DNA from: Planctellipticum variicoloris
GTDB lineage: Bacteria; Planctomycetota; Planctomycetia; Planctomycetales; Planctomycetaceae
Assembly: GCF_030622045.1 (NCBI RefSeq)
Contig: NZ_CP130886.1
Span: forward strand, 1,749,557-1,813,556
DNA: 64,000 bases
Direction: 5' to 3'
Shown here piece after piece: positions 45,745-53,689 of the stretch. A program made the translations under genes and the position numbers. Numbering within the stretch: position 1 is the stretch's first letter; each line of letters opens with the position of its first letter. The notes beneath the pieces were generated by a model. The model was not told the origin of the DNA, made no database searches, and saw only the letters and a list, made by a program, of their open reading frames with translations.

Positions 45745-46794
45745 TCAGGAGCTGCCCAGGTTCCCGGCTTCCGCCAGTTTCTGGCTGGTCTCCGCCAGTC
45801 GGCCCAGAACCGCGGCAGCGCGGCCTGAGTCGATGGCTTCGGCGGCCAGGGCGACTCCGGCGCGAATGTCGGATCCGCGGCCCGCGATCCACAGGGCGGC
45901 GCCGGCATTGGCGAGCACCATATTCCGCGCGGCGCCGGGCTGTCCGGCCAGCAGATCGCGGATGATCCTGGCGCTGGCGGCGGGCGATGAGACCTGAATT
46001 TCGGCGACGGAGCAGGGGGGGAGGCCGAGGTCCGCGGGGGTCCAGGTGAGTTCCACTGGTCGCTGTCCGCGTTCGACCAGAAACGCTCGGGTGGTCCCCC
46101 AGAGGCTGATTTCGTCGAGCTGGTTGTTACCGCAGACGACGAGTGCGCGCCGGGCGCCGAGCCGCGAGAGGGCGTCGGCGAGCTGGGCGGCGCGCTCGTC
46201 GGAGCCGGTTCCGACCAGTTGAAAGTCGGCTCCGGCGGGATTGGTGAGCGGTCCCAGGAAATTGAAAATGGTCCGGAATCCGAGCTGTTTGCGGACAGGT
46301 GCGGCATGTTTCATGGCCCCGTGGAGCAGGGGGGCGAAGCAGAAGCCGATGCCGATTTCGTCCACGCACCGGGCGACTTGCGCCGGCGTGAGTGCAAGAT
46401 TGACTCCGAGGGCTTCCAGGACGTCCGCCGAGCCGGAGAGGCTGGAAACGCTGCGATTGCCGTGCTTGGCGACGGGGATGCCGGCCGCGGCGGCGACGAT
46501 GGCGGCGGCGGTGCTGATGTTGAAGGTCTGCAGGTCATCGCCGCCGGTTCCGCAGGTATCCAGCCGTCCTTCGGCCTGGCAGGGGATGCGGGTGGAGCGA
46601 TCTCGCATGGCGCGGGCGGCGCCGACGAGCTCGTCGACGGTCTCGCCGCGGCAGCGGAGGGCGGTGAGAAAGGCGGCGATTTCGACGTCGTTGGATTGTC
46701 CGTCCATCAGGCAGCCGATGGCGGCCTGCATGGCGTCTTCGGCGACCGGATGACCGGCCAGAAGCTGCAGGAGCGCGGAGCGCAGGGGCGTCAT
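45745..46794 (-). CDS. trpD: Anthranilate phosphoribosyltransferase
   Basis: 349 residues from ATG 46794. Conserved PRPP motif [20 protein letters not shown], then [20 protein letters not shown] and the [20 protein letters not shown] segment, and [11 protein letters not shown]. Converts anthranilate plus PRPP to phosphoribosyl-anthranilate in tryptophan synthesis. It stands alone here: no other trp genes flank it. Divergent from the nucleoside-hydrolase-like gene (167 bp between starts). Confidence 0.97.
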   Translation of the reverse strand: MTPLRSALLQLLAGHPVAEDAMQAAIGCLMDGQSNDVEIAAFLTALRCRGETVDELVGAARAMRDRSTRIPCQAEGRLDTCGTGGDDLQTFNISTAAAIVAAAAGIPVAKHGNRSVSSLSGSADVLEALGVNLALTPAQVARCVDEIGIGFCFAPLLHGAMKHAAPVRKQLGFRTIFNFLGPLTNPAGADFQLVGTGSDERAAQLADALSRLGARRALVVCGNNQLDEISLWGTTRAFLVERGQRPVELTWTPADLGLPPCSVAEIQVSSPAASARIIRDLLAGQPGAARNMVLANAGAALWIAGRGSDIRAGVALAAEAIDSGRAAAVLGRLAETSQKLAEAGNLGSS

Positions 46795-46961
46795 GAGCAG
46801 CTCATTCTGAAGAAAACGAAGGATTGGGAAGAAATCCAGAGTCGGCAAAGTCGACCGTTGGGGGGATCGGGAAAGCGAAGTATACTGAGTCTCGACTGAT
46901 CGCCAACCGCACGGGCCGGCGCGGGCGATCTCACCTGCCCCTCAGACAAGGCGGCCGACGC

Positions 46962-47921
46962 GTGGTTCAGAAGCTGATGATCGACGCCGATCCGGGAATC
47001 GGGGACGCACTGGCGGTGCTGCTGGCGTTGCTGGATCCGGAGCTCGATGTCGTGGCGCTGACGGCGGTGCGGGGATGCGTCACCGGGTTGCAGGCCGGGC
47101 GCAACCTCCAGACGTTGCTGGAGACGCTCGATCCGCCGAAGTGGCCCCGGCTGGGAGTGGCGGAGCCGGTCGGCGAGCACGAAGAGGAGCCTTGGGCGGA
47201 ATCGAGTGCGGCGCGCCCGTTCTGCGATGTGCATGGGAGATATGGGCTCGGCGACTGGCCGCAATGCGCGGCCGACCTGCATCATCCGCGCGAGGCGGCC
47301 AAGGTGCTGTGCGATTTCGCGCGAATGTATCCGGGCGAAGTCCAACTGCTCTGTCTGGGGCCGTTGACGAATGTGGCCTTGGCGATCAAACGGGATCCGG
47401 AGTTTCTTGGAAAGCTGGGGGGGCTGGTCTGTCTCACGGGGACCTATGAAGCGCCGGGCGACGTCACGCCAACCGCTTCGATCAACTGTTTTCTCGATCC
47501 CGAAGCGGCCAAGACGGTGCTGACGGCGCCGGTCCGCAAGACCGTCGTTCCCTTGGATGCGACCCGATCGATTCATCTGGGGTTCGGCGGGCTGGACCGG
47601 CTGGAGTTCTCCCCGCGGACGCCGACCGGGCGACTGCTGCAGTCGCTGCTGCCGTATACGTTGCGGGCGCATCATCAATTGCTGGGGCTGGAAGCAGCCC
47701 CGCTGCAGGAACTGGCGGCGCTGTCGATTGTGGCGCGTCCCGAGCTGTTCGAGCGGAGTCCCGCCCACGTCAATGTGGAGCTTGAAGGCCGACTGACCCG
47801 GGGAATGACGGTCTTCGATCGGCGCGGACTGCAGCCTCAGCCCAACGTCGATGTTGTCCGCCGGATCGACAGCGACGGCGTGTGGGATTATCTGACGTCC
47901 ATGCTGCGCGAGCACTGCTGA
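46962..47921 (+). CDS. Nucleoside hydrolase-like protein with altered metal-site residues
   Basis: 319 residues from GTG 46962 (ATG 46977 is an alternative). The fold of inosine-uridine nucleoside hydrolases is recognisable: MIDADPGIGDALAVLLALLD, CLGPLTNVALAIKRDPEFL, VCLTGTYEAPGDVTPTASIN, and VPLDATRSIHL. However, the canonical DPGIDDA calcium motif reads DPGIGDA (the first of the two Asp is Gly), and the C-terminal His-Asp pair, usually HDPLA, reads PLQELA. Two ligand positions are therefore changed, so it may be a non-canonical or inactive homologue. GTG start and -10/-35 not confirmed. Confidence 0.8.
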   Translation: MVQKLMIDADPGIGDALAVLLALLDPELDVVALTAVRGCVTGLQAGRNLQTLLETLDPPKWPRLGVAEPVGEHEEEPWAESSAARPFCDVHGRYGLGDWPQCAADLHHPREAAKVLCDFARMYPGEVQLLCLGPLTNVALAIKRDPEFLGKLGGLVCLTGTYEAPGDVTPTASINCFLDPEAAKTVLTAPVRKTVVPLDATRSIHLGFGGLDRLEFSPRTPTGRLLQSLLPYTLRAHHQLLGLEAAPLQELAALSIVARPELFERSPAHVNVELEGRLTRGMTVFDRRGLQPQPNVDVVRRIDSDGVWDYLTSMLREHC

Positions 47922-47948
47922 ATCGGCGCGCGGCTGAAACGAGCCCGC

Positions 47949-48950
47949 TCAGCCTGGAATCACGACGATCTTGCCGCGCAGGGTTCCGGCCTTGTGGAGG
48001 GAGTTGTCTTCCTGCAGGCGGTGGGCGGCGGCGGTCTCGGAAAGCGGGAACGTGGCGCCGATTTGCGGTTTCCACTGGGCGCGCAGGTAGAGCGCATTCA
48101 GGGCTTCGGCCGACGTCCGCTGTTCTTCCGGGGAGGCGTTGAACATGGCGAAGCCAATGACGCGCAGATCTTTCACGTAGAAGGGGCCGACCGGGAATTC
48201 CGGGCGGGCGGCGCGTCCGGCCATCAGGATGATCCGACCGCGCGGGGCCATCAGCGAGACGGTCCGGTCAAAGGTGGGTTCGCGCTGGGTTTCGAACCAC
48301 ATCTGCACGCCGCCGTGAGGCATGGCGAAGGCGCGGATCTGGTCGTCGATGTTGGGATCGTTGTAGTTGATGGCCAGGTTCGCACCGAGATTGCGGCAGG
48401 TTTCCAGACCGGCGTCGGAGCCTGCGGTGGCGATGACCGCCGCTCCGGCCGCATGGGCGAGCTGAATCACCGCCGAGCCGACGCCACCCGAGCCGCCGTT
48501 GACGAAGACGACTTCGCCCGGTTTGAGATTGCCGTGGAGAAACAGGCCGAGGTGTGCGGTCAATCCGACCAGCGCGCCGGCGGCGGCATCGGCATCCGAT
48601 TCTCCATCGGGCGTGTCGTACAGCCATTTTTCGTCGACCGCGGCGTACTCGGAGAACGTTCCCTGTCGCCCGAAGAGCCCCTGGTTACTCCCCCAGACCC
48701 GGTCGCCGACGCGGAACCGCGTGACGGCTGCGCCGCACTGTTCGACGACGCCTGCGAGATCGCAGCCGAGGATATAGGGAAAGTTCGTGATCATGCTCAC
48801 GACTCCCTGGCGGACGTAGGTGTCGATCGGGTTGATCGCGGTCGCGCCGACTTTGATCAGCACCTGGGTCGGGCCGGGCTCGGGCTGCGGGAGATCGCCG
48901 TACTCGATGACGTCCGGGGCGCCCGTCTTGCGGACGAAGGCAGCTTTCAT
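47949..48950 (-). CDS. Zinc-free alcohol-dehydrogenase-family quinone oxidoreductase
   Basis: 333 residues. MDR-superfamily fold with GroES-like N-terminus (INPIDTYVRQGVVS) and NADPH-binding NGGSGGVGSAVIQLAHAAGA. No structural zinc cysteines are seen, as in the quinone-oxidoreductase (Qor) branch. Likely catalyses NADPH-dependent reduction of quinones or enoyl substrates. Convergent with the nucleoside-hydrolase-like gene. Confidence 0.85.
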   Translation of the reverse strand: MKAAFVRKTGAPDVIEYGDLPQPEPGPTQVLIKVGATAINPIDTYVRQGVVSMITNFPYILGCDLAGVVEQCGAAVTRFRVGDRVWGSNQGLFGRQGTFSEYAAVDEKWLYDTPDGESDADAAAGALVGLTAHLGLFLHGNLKPGEVVFVNGGSGGVGSAVIQLAHAAGAAVIATAGSDAGLETCRNLGANLAINYNDPNIDDQIRAFAMPHGGVQMWFETQREPTFDRTVSLMAPRGRIILMAGRAARPEFPVGPFYVKDLRVIGFAMFNASPEEQRTSAEALNALYLRAQWKPQIGATFPLSETAAAHRLQEDNSLHKAGTLRGKIVVIPG

Positions 48951-48986
48951 GGTTCGGTCTCCAGGTCCGGGATTTCCGGCAAACAG

Positions 48987-51194
48987 TTACAGGAGGCGTC
49001 CCGTCCGACCGGCGTCGCCGGAATCGGGCGGAACACTCAGCAGCCCCAGTCGCTGCAACATCCGTTCCGTCAGTTCGGCGTGCCAGAAGCGGATGTGGCC
49101 TGCGGTGGCAATGACCAGCATCGCGAGACCGCTGATGAGCGCGCCACAATATACGGTTCGAGGTCGATAACACCAAACCACTTCATGCTCGCCGACGGGA
49201 ATCTTCACGCGTCGTTCGAGTTCCTTCAGTTCTGCTTCCGCAGCTTTCCCATCAAGCAGAACTTCCCAACCCGGATAACCGAGATCTTCCCACACCAGCG
49301 TCCGGAGTCCGTCGGTCCTGGCGGTCAGCCGGATGCGCTCCGCCGTGTTTTCGGTCAGTTCGACGCCCTCGGCGTGGTCGGAGGCGGCCCAGTGAAAACG
49401 GCCCGGCGCATCGACGAGTTCGTAGAGCCAGAGCGGCTCACGGAATCTGGCCCAGGCGGGATTCAGCAGGGAATCCATTCCGGTCCACGCCAGTTGGAGT
49501 CCGGACGGCTGCTCCGCGTACGGCTCGAAGGAGAGGACGTGGGTCACGCCGTTCTGTCTCAGCCATTCTTTTCGGTCGAGGCTGAGGCGGCGGCCGCCGA
49601 ACGGCGTTGGTCCCTGATCGGCGAAGGAATCCTCCGGCATGGTGAATTTCGGATCGTAGTATTCGCGAGGTCCCAGGCCGAGGTAGACCGGCGTCTGGGA
49701 CACGCCCAGCAGCGTGACCAGGTTCGGACCGGGCGCCCAGACGCGGACCGGCCGGGGACTCGCGAGGAGCAGCTCGCGCACCGGGCTGGCCTCGCGATGC
49801 TCGATGGGGGGGACCGGCACCGTGACGCAATAGGTGACGATGCCGCTGATCGACCAGAATTCCCAGGTCGTGACGCCCAGGACCACTGCGATGCCGGCTC
49901 CGCGCCAGGTCGACGTCCAGCGGCGGGTGACCGCGTCCCAGCTCAGGCCCGCCAGCAGCCCCAGCGCCAGGGTGGTGATCACCCCATACCGCGCCGGTCC
50001 GCGGAAATAGCCGAAGCCGGGAACCATCTGGAGCCAGGGCATCAACCAGCCGCTGGTCAGAATGAGCGAAATGAGCGCCGCCAGCCCCCAGAAGCGGGCT
50101 CCCCGTGCGGCGAGTTCCCGGCGGAGTCCGGGGCGGATCAGACCCAGGACTGCCAGCCAGAAGGGAATCAATCCGGCATAGAGGTGGGCTTCGACCTTGT
50201 TGGTTTGCGAGGCGACCGCGCCCGAGCGCAGCTCCCGCAGGGACCGATCGAGGTCGATTTGCGGGCTGTACCACCAGGGGCCGAGGAGCTGCGACCAGTA
50301 GAGGGGGGGGATCGAGTTCTCGGCGGGATCGAAGTGCTGCCCGGCCACGGTCCGCTGACTCAGTCCCTGCAGCTCCCAGCCCGGCAGGAGCTGGATGGTC
50401 GCCAGCGCCAGACCGAGGACAACGGCAGCGCTCCAGGCCGCCAGTTTCCAGCAACGACGGGCGGTCGATTCCTGCTCCGGGGGACGGGACGCGCTCGTCC
50501 AGTCCGGGCGGAAGATGCGCAGGGGGACGTACACGGCGACCAGCAGCAGGGTCATGAAGGCGAACTGATAGTGCCCGGCCAGCAGTTGCAGGCCCAGGGC
50601 CAGACTCAGCCCGCAGACGTATCTCCATCGCCCGGTCTGCAGGCCCGACTCGCAGCACCAGAGGGCCACGGGCAGCCAGGCGCCGCCGATGATGGCCCAT
50701 TCGAGGCAGATCCGGGGCGGAAACCAGCCGTAGGTGTAAACGAGCGCCGCCAGCAGGCTGGCACCGGACTGCAGTCCCAGCCGTCGGGCCAGCGCCCAGA
50801 CGGCTACGAACGCGAGGACGTAGTGGCCGATCTGATTGACGTTATAGGCGGTATTGACGTCGCGGATGGCGGCATAGAGTGCAAGGTGCGGTGGGTAGAG
50901 CAGGCCGGTCTGGCTTTCTCCCAGGATCGGATATCCCTGTCCGACCAGATTGTTCCAGAGGGGGATTCTGCCGGCGTGCAGCTCGTCGGCCAGGAACTGC
51001 TTCTGCGGCAGGTAGTACGAGTACAGGTCGCCGCCCACCAGTCCGTCTCCCTGCCAGAGCGAGCCCCAGAACAGGACGGTCAGGCCAGCGGCAAGAGCGG
51101 TTACGCCGAGGAACGCGGCAAACCGAGCCGTCGGGAATTCGGGCGGGGGGGGCTGCGGGAGCGGGCGGAGCACGCGGACCTCGGGATTGAGCAC
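48987..51194 (-). CDS. YfhO-like polytopic membrane protein
   Basis: 735 residues from GTG 51194 (a GTG eight codons later is also possible). About 12 hydrophobic segments, with GGDLYSYYLPQKQFLADELH near the N-terminus, LWNNLVGQGYPILGESQTGL, and YFRGPARYGVITTLALGLLA. The C-terminal ~200 residues are extracytoplasmic (EDLGYPGWEVLLDGKAAEAE is a hallmark of the YfhO family). YfhO-type proteins are thought to act as glycosyltransferases on envelope polymers. The active-site acid is likely in the early DLYSYY motif. Substrate unknown. Confidence 0.8.
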   Translation of the reverse strand: MLNPEVRVLRPLPQPPPPEFPTARFAAFLGVTALAAGLTVLFWGSLWQGDGLVGGDLYSYYLPQKQFLADELHAGRIPLWNNLVGQGYPILGESQTGLLYPPHLALYAAIRDVNTAYNVNQIGHYVLAFVAVWALARRLGLQSGASLLAALVYTYGWFPPRICLEWAIIGGAWLPVALWCCESGLQTGRWRYVCGLSLALGLQLLAGHYQFAFMTLLLVAVYVPLRIFRPDWTSASRPPEQESTARRCWKLAAWSAAVVLGLALATIQLLPGWELQGLSQRTVAGQHFDPAENSIPPLYWSQLLGPWWYSPQIDLDRSLRELRSGAVASQTNKVEAHLYAGLIPFWLAVLGLIRPGLRRELAARGARFWGLAALISLILTSGWLMPWLQMVPGFGYFRGPARYGVITTLALGLLAGLSWDAVTRRWTSTWRGAGIAVVLGVTTWEFWSISGIVTYCVTVPVPPIEHREASPVRELLLASPRPVRVWAPGPNLVTLLGVSQTPVYLGLGPREYYDPKFTMPEDSFADQGPTPFGGRRLSLDRKEWLRQNGVTHVLSFEPYAEQPSGLQLAWTGMDSLLNPAWARFREPLWLYELVDAPGRFHWAASDHAEGVELTENTAERIRLTARTDGLRTLVWEDLGYPGWEVLLDGKAAEAELKELERRVKIPVGEHEVVWCYRPRTVYCGALISGLAMLVIATAGHIRFWHAELTERMLQRLGLLSVPPDSGDAGRTGRLL

Positions 51195-51264
51195 GTGGGA
51201 TGGAAGTCGTGTGTGGAGGCGGGCTCAGACAGAGGGACGTTACCGGAGGGGCGCGGGATCGCCC

Positions 51265-52731
51265 TTAGCGAATGCGGCTGGGAACTTTCTGCCCCTTGGG
51301 AATCAGGGTGGTGTATTTTCGATCCTTCATCCGCCGCTGAAAGTCGGCGCGTGCGGCGGCGAGCAGTTCGGGATCTTCGAGCAGATCGAGTCCCGTGGCG
51401 GCCAGCACGCGGGCGGCGTAGTGAATTCCCTTGTCCCCCGCGGTGCTGCCGATGGCGGCGACATTCTGCCAGCAGTGACCGGGGCTGCCGGCGGCAAAGC
51501 AGGCGGCCCTGAGGCCGCCGGTGGGGATGAACCAACTGATGTCGCCGACATCGGTCGACCCTTTTCCGAGCTCCGTTCCGGGGTTCAGGGGATGCACGCG
51601 ATCGTCGAAGCCGACGTTGAAGCCTGCGGGACTTTGCGCCAGCGTCTCCTGAATTCGTCGGGCGAACTCCTGTTCCGCCGCCGTGAACTGCGGTCGGGGG
51701 ACTCGTTCGAGATTGTTCTGGATGGCTTCGGAGAGGGGGGTGTTGGGGATCAGTTCGTGGCAGTCGGTGTCGATGGCGATCTGCAGTTTTGTGCGACTCA
51801 TCATCGCGGCGCCGCGGGCGATCTCGGTCACCCATTCGTAGTACCGTTCGACGTCGCGATGATCGTCGGCGCGGACGTAATACCAGACGGTGGCGTGCGG
51901 CGGAACCACGTTCGGCGCGCCGCCGCCATCGGTGATCACGTAGTGCATGCGGGCATCGCTCTTGACGTGCTCCCGCATGAAATTGACGCCGAGATTCATC
52001 AGCTCGACGCCGTCGAGGGCGCTGCGTCCCGACTCGGGGTTGCCCGAAGCGTGAGCCGCGACGCCGGTGAAGGTGAATTTGGCGGAGATCAGGGCTTTGG
52101 TGCTGCCGTACCAGACTTCGTTTTTGGCGGCGGGATGCCAGTGGAGACAGGCGTCGAGATCCTCGAACGCGCCGTCGAGCAGCATGTAAACTTTGCCGAT
52201 CGTCGTTTCCTCGGCGGGCGTGCCGAACAGGCGGAGAGTCCCTTTGAGATTGTGCTGCTGCATGGCGGCCTTCATGGCGAGCGCGGCGCCGAGCGCTCCC
52301 GTGCCGAGGCCGCTGTGTCCGCAGCCGTGGCCCGGACGTCCTTCTTCGACGGGCTCCTGGGTCGGTTGGACCTTTTGCGAGAGATCCGGCAGGGCGTCAT
52401 ATTCGGCGAGCAACCCGATCACCGGCTTGCCGAAGCCGTAGCTGGCGACAAAGGCGGTCGGCATGCCGGCAACGCCGACGCGGACGTCGAAGCCCGCTTC
52501 CCGCAGTTTTTCGACAAGGAGCGCCGAGGACTTTTTTTCTTCCAGCCCGACTTCGGCGAACTCCCAGAGCGCTTTGTTGACGAGCCGCAGTTCGTCGGTC
52601 CGTCGGTCGACGTCTTCCATGGCAGTCCGCTGCGTTGGGCGCAGGGGCGCCGGATCGGCTGCGCGGAGCGCGGTCAGGCTTCCGAGGATGACCAGCCCAG
52701 GCACAAGTCGACAGCGGACTGAGCGCAGCAC
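51265..52731 (-). CDS. M20 amidohydrolase (AbgB/p-aminobenzoyl-glutamate hydrolase-like), exported
   Basis: 488 residues from GTG 52731 (GGGAG 9 nt upstream), with a signal peptide (RLVPGLVILGSLTALRAA). The M20 dimetal site is recognisable: GHGCGHSGLG, PAEETTIGKVY and CLHWHPA, followed by a dimerisation insert (AHASGNPESGRSALDGVEL) and GSTDVGDISWFIPTGGLRA. Family members deacylate N-acyl amino acids or cleave p-aminobenzoyl-glutamate; the export signal points to scavenging of extracellular amides. Confidence 0.85.
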   Translation of the reverse strand: MLRSVRCRLVPGLVILGSLTALRAADPAPLRPTQRTAMEDVDRRTDELRLVNKALWEFAEVGLEEKKSSALLVEKLREAGFDVRVGVAGMPTAFVASYGFGKPVIGLLAEYDALPDLSQKVQPTQEPVEEGRPGHGCGHSGLGTGALGAALAMKAAMQQHNLKGTLRLFGTPAEETTIGKVYMLLDGAFEDLDACLHWHPAAKNEVWYGSTKALISAKFTFTGVAAHASGNPESGRSALDGVELMNLGVNFMREHVKSDARMHYVITDGGGAPNVVPPHATVWYYVRADDHRDVERYYEWVTEIARGAAMMSRTKLQIAIDTDCHELIPNTPLSEAIQNNLERVPRPQFTAAEQEFARRIQETLAQSPAGFNVGFDDRVHPLNPGTELGKGSTDVGDISWFIPTGGLRAACFAAGSPGHCWQNVAAIGSTAGDKGIHYAARVLAATGLDLLEDPELLAAARADFQRRMKDRKYTTLIPKGQKVPSRIR

Positions 52732-52902
52732 GTCGTTTCTCCCGTTGCGGGTCGTCGGGCGACGCCTTCTCCCACCGCGGAAAGGGCGTCGTCCATGTCG
52801 ACTATCTTGACGGGCGGAGTCGCGTGAGAGCAACCCGTCCCGCAGAAATCCGCGGGGAGGCGAAACGGGGACTGCAGGCTGTTGACATGTTGATTCCGTG
52901 TG

Positions 52903-52923
52903 TCACGGCCGCGTCGGCCGTGA
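52903..52923 (-). terminator. GC hairpin after FixJ-type regulator
   Basis: TCACGGCCG (52903-52911) pairs with CGGCCGTGA (52915-52923) around a 3-nt loop, about 90 nt past the minus-strand stop at 53012. A TGTATTT stretch follows on the plus strand. Tentative terminator. Confidence 0.4.
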
Positions 52924-53011
52924 TGTATTTCACAGGGAATCGGAGCGATCGCACAGCCGACACAGCCGTGGCATAGATTCTGTCGGCGGGCAGAAAGGAC
53001 GGGCCTGCCGG

Positions 53012-53689
53012 TCAGGCGTGGGTTGCTTCGCCGTTTCGACTGGCAGCGATCGGCGCCAGCGGGGCGGCTCCGGTGGCGGCGACGTACATGCGGATCAGAT
53101 GGGGGACGCTGTCAGCCTCCATCTTCTTCATGATCTTGGCGCGGTGGGCCTCGACGGTCTTGAAGCTGACCCCCAGTTTCACTCCGATTTCCTTGCTGGA
53201 AAGTCCCGCCGTTACCAGATCCAGCACTTCGATCTCCCGCGCGGTGAGCTTCTGGTACCGCTCGCGGACGACGCGGCCGGCGTCTTCGACGCGTCGACGG
53301 TCGTCGTCTTCTTTCAGTGCGGCCTGAATCTGTTCGAGCAGGATCTGATTGCTGGAATTCTTTTCGAAGAAGTAGACGGCGCCCCGTTTCATGGCCCGGA
53401 CCGCCATCGGGACGTCGCCGTAGGCTGTCATGATGATGACGGGCTGACGGAAGTCGCGGGACGCGAGCTGCTCCTGGAGCTCCAGCCCGCTCATGCCGGG
53501 CATGCGGACATCCAGCACGAAACAGCCCGGCCGCTCGGGACTGCACTTGTGCAGAAGATCGTGAGCGTCGCTGAATGTTTCCGCCTTCAGCCCCACCGAT
53601 TCGACGAGCCAGCGCAGAGAGTCGCGCACGGACGTGTCGTCGTCGACGACGAAGACCGTCGCCGGCCGGGGTTCGTATTCCGCGTCCAT
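53012..53689 (-). CDS. FixJ-type two-component response regulator
   Basis: 225 residues. Receiver domain: VFVVDDDTSVRDSLRWLVES (acidic pocket), phospho-acceptor Asp in FVLDVRMPGMSGLELQEQL, and MTAYGDVPMAVRAMKRGAV; the usual Lys is in FFEKNSS. LuxR-type output helix-turn-helix: LTAREIEVLDLVTAGLSSKE and IGVKLGVSFKTVEAHRAKIM. Start ATG shares one base with the stop of the kinase (TGATG), with GAGGAG upstream, so the pair is translationally coupled. Confidence 0.93.
   Translation of the reverse strand: MDAEYEPRPATVFVVDDDTSVRDSLRWLVESVGLKAETFSDAHDLLHKCSPERPGCFVLDVRMPGMSGLELQEQLASRDFRQPVIIMTAYGDVPMAVRAMKRGAVYFFEKNSSNQILLEQIQAALKEDDDRRRVEDAGRVVRERYQKLTAREIEVLDLVTAGLSSKEIGVKLGVSFKTVEAHRAKIMKKMEADSVPHLIRMYVAATGAAPLAPIAASRNGEATHA

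Noticed and set aside
47994-51512. Very long open plus-strand frame (over 1100 codons) antisense to the quinone oxidoreductase and YfhO-like genes
   Set aside because: Its sequence is Arg/Gly/Gln-rich without any domain; it mirrors two well-supported minus-strand genes in a GC-rich genome, where antisense frames are commonly open.
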